Origin: Escarpia spicata
Taxonomy: Eukaryota > Annelida > Polychaeta > Sabellida > Siboglinidae
Assembly (NCBI GenBank): GCA_963995525.1
Contig: OZ023217.1
Location: forward strand, 25,905,587-25,969,586
Length of the DNA: 64,000 bases
Direction: 5' to 3'
In this document: positions 57,365 to 64,000 of the stretch, one piece after another
Layout of the letters: each line of letters opens with the position of its first letter
How positions within the stretch are numbered: position 1 is the first letter of the stretch
Position numbers and translations under genes: made by a program
The notes under the pieces: model-generated
The model's input: only the letters and a program-made list of their open reading frames with translations
Database searches by the model: none
What the model was told of the DNA's origin: nothing

Positions 57365-57474
57365 GTGTAGACTCATTTCTGGAGTTCCTGGTTATAGTCA
57401 TCTCAACAGATGTGTCTTGTCAGTCACATCTTTTGAGATGACTATAACCAGGAACTCCAGGAATGAGTCTACAC
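57365..57474. repeat. 42-bp near-perfect palindrome with 26-nt loop
   Basis: 57365-57406 and 57433-57474 are reverse complements with one mismatch. The arm starts GTGTAGACTCATT and contains CTGGAGTTCCTGGTTATAG. Confidence 0.95.
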
Positions 57475-58136
57475 ATATACATAGAAAATAAATTATGCAT
57501 ATATTATTAAATTATATTTATGCAAGCACCAACACAAGTCATGAATAGTGATGAAATAAGGCCAAATGAATGACATTTATTAAAGACATTAAGTTAGAGA
57601 GAGAAATGTGGGCTCTACATCCCAAGGCCAGGCCTGTGACCGAGCCCATACTACTCTCCTGTACTCTGGATGACAGAGCCCACATTTCGGCATATACAAC
57701 ATTAGCAGTTATATGTATGTATTCTGACACTATTTTTATGTTTTCGGTCACTATAAATCTACAAAGATAATTATTATTCTGTAATGTTATGTTTTCGGAC
57801 ACCAAAATAATTTTTTCTACTGTATGTTTTTGGGCACTTGGTAATTAAAAAACATTGAACACATTAAAGGCACAGTATTTGGAGAATTACCGTCATGGTA
57901 ATAAATTTACCAGCAGTTCTACTGACCCTTTTTTCTAAGATATCGACAACTCTACATTGAACTGATTTTAGGTAAATCTAACATGTCAAAACTGAAATAA
58001 CAAATATAACATACCAGGTAACATCTAAAATTATAGTATCTAAATAATGTTACGTACTGAAAATCACCTGTGGTGCATACATTATGCTTCCACTCTGTAA
58101 GGTTAAAACCTAACATTGTGCAGAATGTCTTAGAAC

Positions 58137-58348
58137 ATGATTGTATTCATATTTGTATCAAGCTTGTATCTAGACTGGACAGGAGAGTAATGATTGTATT
58201 CATAGTTGTATCAAGCTTGTATCTAGACTGGACAGGAGAGTAATGATTGTATTCATATTTGTATCGAGCTTGTATCTAGACTGGACAGGAGAGTAATGAT
58301 TGTATTCATATTTGTATCGAGCTTGTATCTAGACTGGACAAGAGAGTA
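58137..58348. repeat. 53-bp tandem repeat, four units
   Basis: Units start at 58137, 58190, 58243 and 58296 (ATGATTGTATTCATA, GCTTGTATCTAGACTGGACA, GGAGAGTA). They differ at only a few positions. Confidence 0.95.
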
Positions 58349-59099
58349 ATGAGGCTATTTGCTTGGCTCAACTGTCTCCGATTTTCTCATTCTTGATCGT
58401 GAAAAGGTCAGCTGTGAGAGATGGTGTGGCAAGACAGAAGAATCAATAGTTTGTGAACAGCAAGGACGTTGGTTGCCATGGAAATCAATCAACCTAGCCA
58501 TTAGGTGGTGGAGGAAGAAAAGTAATTTCCTGTGACTGGCCTACAAGGGTTCATAATGATACAAGATAGTCTTAATTTCAAAGACAATATCCTTTACTAC
58601 TGGGCCTTAATTTAAGGCTCACAAACCTAACGTCAGCATATGTTCTAGTTCTTCGTACTGCAGTAATTAAGGAGTTAGTTATAGTGGCACCTAGTCAAGT
58701 GGTAACAAAAGAACTTGTAACAGACATATTTCATACAAAATATACCTAAATATTTGTATATGAAACAGTTGGCAACTGAGAAGGTAAACATGTAATTCCA
58801 CGATACATGTTGACCAGATCAGCTCCCTCCTTAAGTACTTGGTTAACATTAATTGATTCATATTCAAATTAATTAATTATTAATTTATTTCAGTCGAGTA
58901 ATCAATCAAGGTCATTTCCTTTTACAGTTCATATTACATATTTCAATTTTAAATGCTATGTTTATGTTGCAACATCTTTCATTCGGTGAACTCATCAGCG
59001 ACTGACATCCCATGTACCGTATGACAAGATTAGGTAATGGTGGCAATGCATGATAACAATTAATGTTTACTTCCAACAGAAATGACGAACCTGATTCAA

Positions 59100-61275
59100 A
59101 AAGTGCTTAATTCAGGTGTGTAAATTAGTGCGAGTGGAGCCCCTAAGGCGGTCATATGTCATCCGCATGACATCTTCCGATAGCTCCTGCAGCCAAACTT
59201 GTGCCAAATGTCGTGCTAATGAGGCTGAGACGGGGGTCTTGCCACTTGGGCAACCCAGGACCCCCACATATGCGCCATGGAGAGTGTCACTCCATAGTCA
59301 ACTCAACGTGACTGTACAACATGGATGGCAGAAGTTACGGGTTATAAGTCCAACTCGATTGGCGTAGAGAACGGATGCCACGGGCTACCTTCGATGGTGG
59401 GAGAGATCATCACATCTCACTGGACAGCTACCGCCCGCCTCAAACTGGGCAGCCCCCAGTCAGTAAAGGTGCTGTTCCGCCACTGTCCATCTGCTTCAAT
59501 GGGTGCTTGGGTTCTCACCTGACAAGTGGACTGAAATACTGCACCGGGCAATACAAAGAAACATTTCAAGAAGGTATCAGCCCTTCGAATCGCAAGCTGG
59601 AATGTCAGGACCATGTGTCCTGGCCTGTCGGAAGACATCACGCAGATTATGGACACATGGAAGACAGCTGTTATCAACAGAGAGCTCGGCAGACTAAATG
59701 TGGACATTGCATCTCTTCAAGAGACACGCCTCGCAGCAAACGGTTCACTGCGGGAGAAAGATGACACCTTCTGGCAAGGGAAACAACCCAATGAAACATG
59801 CTTACATGGAGTGGGGTTTGCTGTCAGAAACTCCCTTCCGAGCACAATTGAACCACCAACAAATGGCTCAGAATGCATCCTATCCCTCCGTCTGTTTACT
59901 GAATCAGGCAAAGTGAACTTGCCGAGTATTATATGAGCCAAAATCTCTGTTCTCCACCGGAAGTCAAAGACCTGTTCTACGAACAACTCCACTATCATTA
60001 ATGACATTCCCCACTCTGAACATAGGTTCTTGTTGGGAGATTTCAATGCTAGGGTCGGTGACGACCAAAATTCATGGTCAACGTGGCTTGGTCACTATGA
60101 CACTGGGAAAATAAATGAAAAGGGACAGCGACTACTCGAGCTGTGCTCTTATCATAACCTCTACATCACCAACACATTCTTCCAAACTAAACCCCGACAG
60201 AAAGTCTCATGGAAACATCCGCGATCCCATCGCTGGCACCAGTTGGACCTCGTCATTACCAGGCAGACTTCTCTAAACAATGTGCTCATCACACGCAGCT
60301 TTCACAATGCGGGCTACGACACTGACCAGTGACCACGCCCTGGTATGCAGCAAGGTTAAACGCAGGCCAAAGAAGATTCATAATTCTAAGTGTCAACCTT
60401 GTATCTCACCGCTCAGTGTTGTGGAAAAAACCTTTGCACGAGTCACTCTGAAAAGACTGCAGAAATTGGCAGAGCCGAGTGTACCCCGAAGCTCAGTGTG
60501 GCTTTCGCAGAGACAGATCCACCATCGACATGCTCTTCTTGCGCTAGATGCAAGAAAAATGTTGCGAACAGCAAGTACCACTCTACACAGCCTCCATCAA
60601 TCTGACCAAGGCTTTTGATCTTGTCAGTAGGAGCGGCCTTTTCAAACTCCTAGAAAAGATTGGTTGCCCGCCAAAACTGATGAACATGGTCATAGCCTTC
60701 CATGACAACATGGAAGCCACAATGCGGTATGAAGGAGCAACTTCGAGAGCTTTCCCCATCTAGAGTGGGGTTAAACAGGGCTGCGTGCTTGCATCAACCC
60801 TATTCAGCATCTTCTTCTCAATGGTACTATCGCATGTTTTCAGAACCTCTGAAGATGGAATCTACATTCACACCAGATCAGATGGCAAGCTTCTCAGTCT
60901 GGCCAGTCTGTAAGCAATGACCAAGATGCACAAATGCCTCATTCGAGAACTTCTTTTTGCTGATGATGCTGCACTTACATACCACACTGCAGAAAGCCTC
61001 CAGAGGTTTGCTGATGTCTGCAAAGAATTTGGGTTAACCATCAGCATTAAGAAGACGACCATCATGGGCCAGGATGGAGAAGAGATGACAACGAAGGAAT
61101 TGTGAGAACGATGCACCAATTTTGCCATTGAACTACGTCTGCAGAAACTGTGCAAGGGACTGCCACTCAAGGATTGGCCTGCATAGTCACAGGAGACACT
61201 GCCCCACCAGTCATTGACTCTTTACAGAACCTATTGTCCCTTGGGACAAGGAGGCCTACTACTACTACTACTATT
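59100..61275 (+). pseudogene. APE-type non-LTR retrotransposon, internally deleted and frameshifted
   Basis: In order: RIASWNVRTMCPG (endonuclease start, about 59590), LNVDIASLQETRL (catalytic Glu block), LLGDFNARVGDDQNSW (about 60028, Asp-Asn block), KINEKGQRLLELCSYHNLYI, WKHPRSHRWHQLDLVI (the SDH-type block follows). Most of the linker is missing. RT then resumes with KTFARVTLKRLQKLAE, INLTKAFDLVSRSGLFKLLE, SGVKQGCVLASTLFSIFFSM and catalytic [12 protein letters not shown] (about 60950). It ends near 61250 in (CTA)n after GGGACAAGGAGGCCTA. Several stops and shifts; not functional. Confidence 0.88.
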
Positions 61276-61279
61276 AATG

Positions 61280-62180
61280 CTGTGCTGGCCTAGAATTTTA
61301 GTCCAAGCCAGGCCCACACTTAGCAGTTAAGAGTCCAGGCTGGGCCATGGTTTTATACATTTTCATGGGCCAGCAAACAGATGTTGCAGGTTGTCAAAGG
61401 CCCGATCCAACCAGCATGTTTAGTGACATCATTATTCGTGTCAAAAACAAACTATAAGTGCAACTGGCTGCTAGGGAGTCATTGGGGCCCAACCCAGTAA
61501 AAGCTAGCATCAGTGGTTTACAAGTGTCAGTAAATCAGTAAACAGGTTACACTCTAGACAGAATTAAGAGATAGCGAGCTACTAGTTAATTTTGAGCTTA
61601 CAAAACTGACAGAAAACATGCATTAATTGGGCTGACTTGGCTTTGGAACTTCCATTGTTGAAAACCTGCAAAGCACTTGAGTCACCCATAATTTTATACA
61701 AGGTCTCAATTTGCAGACTGTATTCAACATTAAATAACCATAATATTAACCTGGAAAAAATTATAATCCGTCTTTGACTATTATAATTATTATTACATCA
61801 AAAACATGTCCCAAGTTCGGGCCCAGCCTTGTGATGGACAGTAAACACTGTCTGCACACTCATCATGCTGGTTGTGGAAAGGAGGGAAGATACAGATGAG
61901 TTTCTTGTCTGAAAAATCCTCTCATGTAAAGGTTCTCTGCTGCAAGATGATATATTACTGAGAGAAGAGTTTCAATCAATTCCTCAGCATTGACATCTTT
62001 CCTACCTTCTTGGTTTTTGAATGTGGTATAGGACGTTTGTAGAGGGCAAGTGAGTTCTTCTTTACTGGGACATGGATGGAATGTGTGTTAAATATTATTT
62101 GATTTATCATTGTTGTTGACCAGTACTTTGATTGTACCGACTGTGTTTACCACAAAGAATGATGCTGGCTTTCCTCAACC
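61280..62180. other. Intergenic, nothing recognised
   Basis: No coding block or repeat that I can support. Confidence 0.4.
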
Positions 62181-62199
62181 CCGGAAAAGTATGCTTTCT

Positions 62200-63080
62200 C
62201 AACTTATGATAATTTGGGCCCATTGATAAACCCAAAATGTGCCGACTTTGATTCAAAAGTGAAAGCTTATTGTTTATGGAAGTAGCCAAAATGTGGAGGT
62301 TTTTTCCAGTTTGTCACGTATCCCAAGAAAATTCAATAAAATGTCATTTATCGTTTCAGTGGGGGTGAACAATTATTGTCCTCCCAAAATGTGCTGACAC
62401 TAATAAAAAAATTAAATGTTATTATTCAAGGAGCAAAAAATGTTAAACTTTAAATTTTCTCTCATCCCATGATTTTTTTTAGTAAAACAGCATATATCGA
62501 TTAAATGGGGGAGGGGCATGGATCCACCTAACATGCTGACGCCAATACAAAATTAACTATCAATGTTGCACAAAACAGCAAAAATGTGGTACATTTGTTT
62601 GTAATGTGTAATACATCGGCATAGGGCTAAGGGATGTGTGCGTGGGGGGGGGGGCAAAGGGGTGAGAAATGATGGACCAATCGAAAACATTTGCTAACTC
62701 TGATCAAACATTGAAATCATGTTGTTCAAAGAAACAGCAAAAACAATTTGATGCCTTCATTCGGTATGTATAATCCTATGAGAAAATGTGGTAAAACGGC
62801 ATATATTGGTCCACGGGGTGAGGGGATAAAAGATGACAGACCTACCCAAACAATTTGCAAACTCCAACAAAAAAGTGAAATATTATTGTTTTACGGAAGG
62901 CTCCTACTATATATATATCCTGTCTGTACCACATCCCCATGGCAAATATTGTAAAGCGGCATATATCTGTTCAAAGAGGGTGACAACTTATGTACCCACC
63001 CAAAATCTTACTCCAATAAAAAACTTAAATCTTATTATTCAAGCACAAAAACAATTTCGTGCTTTTAACCGGTTTGTCTC
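62200..63080. repeat. Diverged tandem array, about 150-170 bp units
   Basis: Five to six degenerate units share CCCAAAATGTGCTGAC, CCAATAAAAAA.TTAAAT, TTATTATTCAAG-AGCAAAAA and TAAAACGGCATATAT followed by a G-rich GGGGGTGAGGGG stretch. Confidence 0.65.
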
Positions 63081-63089
63081 CATCAAGTT

Positions 63090-64000
63090 GCTAAGGTACC
63101 TGACTAATATATACATATACGTATAATATAATTTGTATACAAACATTATAAATTAAATGTGTACTACAGAATATATGTTATTATGAAGCTTTTTATTCTA
63201 TATTGTGGCCCAAATACAAGAATTGTGCACCAATTACGTTTGCCACTTTTACATGTTTTATTATTTTGTATCTAAATATAACAAGTGCTAACCAAATATA
63301 AGAGCTAATCAAAGAATAGCATGCGTACACCTTCTTAACGCAAATTCCTCACTACTTTTCAAAGCAAAATATGAGTGCAAATTCAAGTTATGATGTCCTC
63401 TGATGAACAAAACATTGAACAAATCTGCTAGACATGACATTAATAACTTTTATTCCTAAGAGTTCACTTAATAACAACTAAAACAGCAATATCAAAATAG
63501 AACAACATAAAACAGAATGTGTCAATTACAATTAACGAAGGACATATAATTTGGTTAAAAGGAGGTGATCTGATAACTTTTATTACAAAATCATGTTTAA
63601 CAGCTTGGTGCATTACAAAACGATTTGTACTGGCTGTTCTGCATATTCATATGGCCATTTATTATGTACGTGTGTGTTGTTTTGATCTATTAAACATATA
63701 CAACAACATGATTTTACGATAAAACGATCACCTTTTAAAAATACCTACTACTATGTCAAGTTATCTACTTACAAGAACCCTATTCTATTCATAAGATATG
63801 ATGCTTGTATATTTGATTTTTATATCAAAGGTACAAAGCTTGATGATTTTTATTGTAAAACCATGTCAGATAGTATAAACTAGTATACTCTAACACCGAT
63901 CACTCAAATGTGTTTGGATGATTAATGAATACAAAATATTTGATTTGACCATTACTTCTTTATTCAGCCTCACTATTAACACAGCTGTTAACAGTGTTCA
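63090..64000. other. Intergenic right edge, nothing recognised
   Basis: AT-rich; no gene, RNA or clear repeat. Confidence 0.4.

Overview
This window is nuclear DNA from an invertebrate animal. The genes are split into short exons with GT-AG introns, the non-coding DNA is AT-rich, and it is dense in transposon debris, minisatellites and microsatellites. Nothing in it suggests bacterial or organellar DNA. The two host genes are bilaterian families. The [10 protein letters not shown] tail of the second gene, with no visible amyloid-beta-like or Kunitz segment, fits a protostome or other invertebrate better than a vertebrate. A marine lophotrochozoan such as a mollusc is a guess only.

Layout. 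(1) 55-8999, minus strand: the first five coding exons of an SLC17 anion transporter of the sialin type (188 codons). The gene runs off the left edge. (2) 9000-11622: putative 5' region of that gene, a 34-bp minisatellite, and a CCAAT/ETS/CRE cluster that could be a shared divergent promoter. (3) 11623-53459, plus strand: a complete 11-exon amyloid precursor protein (APP/APPL) homologue. All exon phases join to an open frame of 652 codons plus stop: signal peptide, E1 (growth-factor-like and copper-binding-like subdomains), linker, E2, juxtamembrane stretch, one membrane helix, and a cytoplasmic tail with YENPTY. (4) 53460 to about 55400: probable 3' UTR. (5) About 55400-64000: no host gene seen. 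It holds a palindrome, a 53-bp tandem repeat, a degenerate LINE at 59100-61275 and a diverged satellite-like array.

The two genes lie head to head with about 2.6 kb between start codons. They encode a lysosomal or vesicular transporter and a type I membrane receptor-like protein. A functional link beyond possible promoter sharing is not shown by the sequence.

The introns carry the most unusual structure. There are at least four LINE relics, two copies of a tRNA-derived SINE, a tRNA-like head fused to a LINE endonuclease start, and several TIR or foldback elements present as related copies. One nested insertion (LINE inside LINE, plus a MITE) can be dated relatively because the younger LINE carries the MITE-free site. 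Several minisatellites have readable origins: one grew from an exon end plus its splice donor, one starts at another donor, and one grew out of the 3' coding end of a LINE. In the APP protein, every E1 copper ligand position is substituted, while all four E2 metal-binding histidines are kept.
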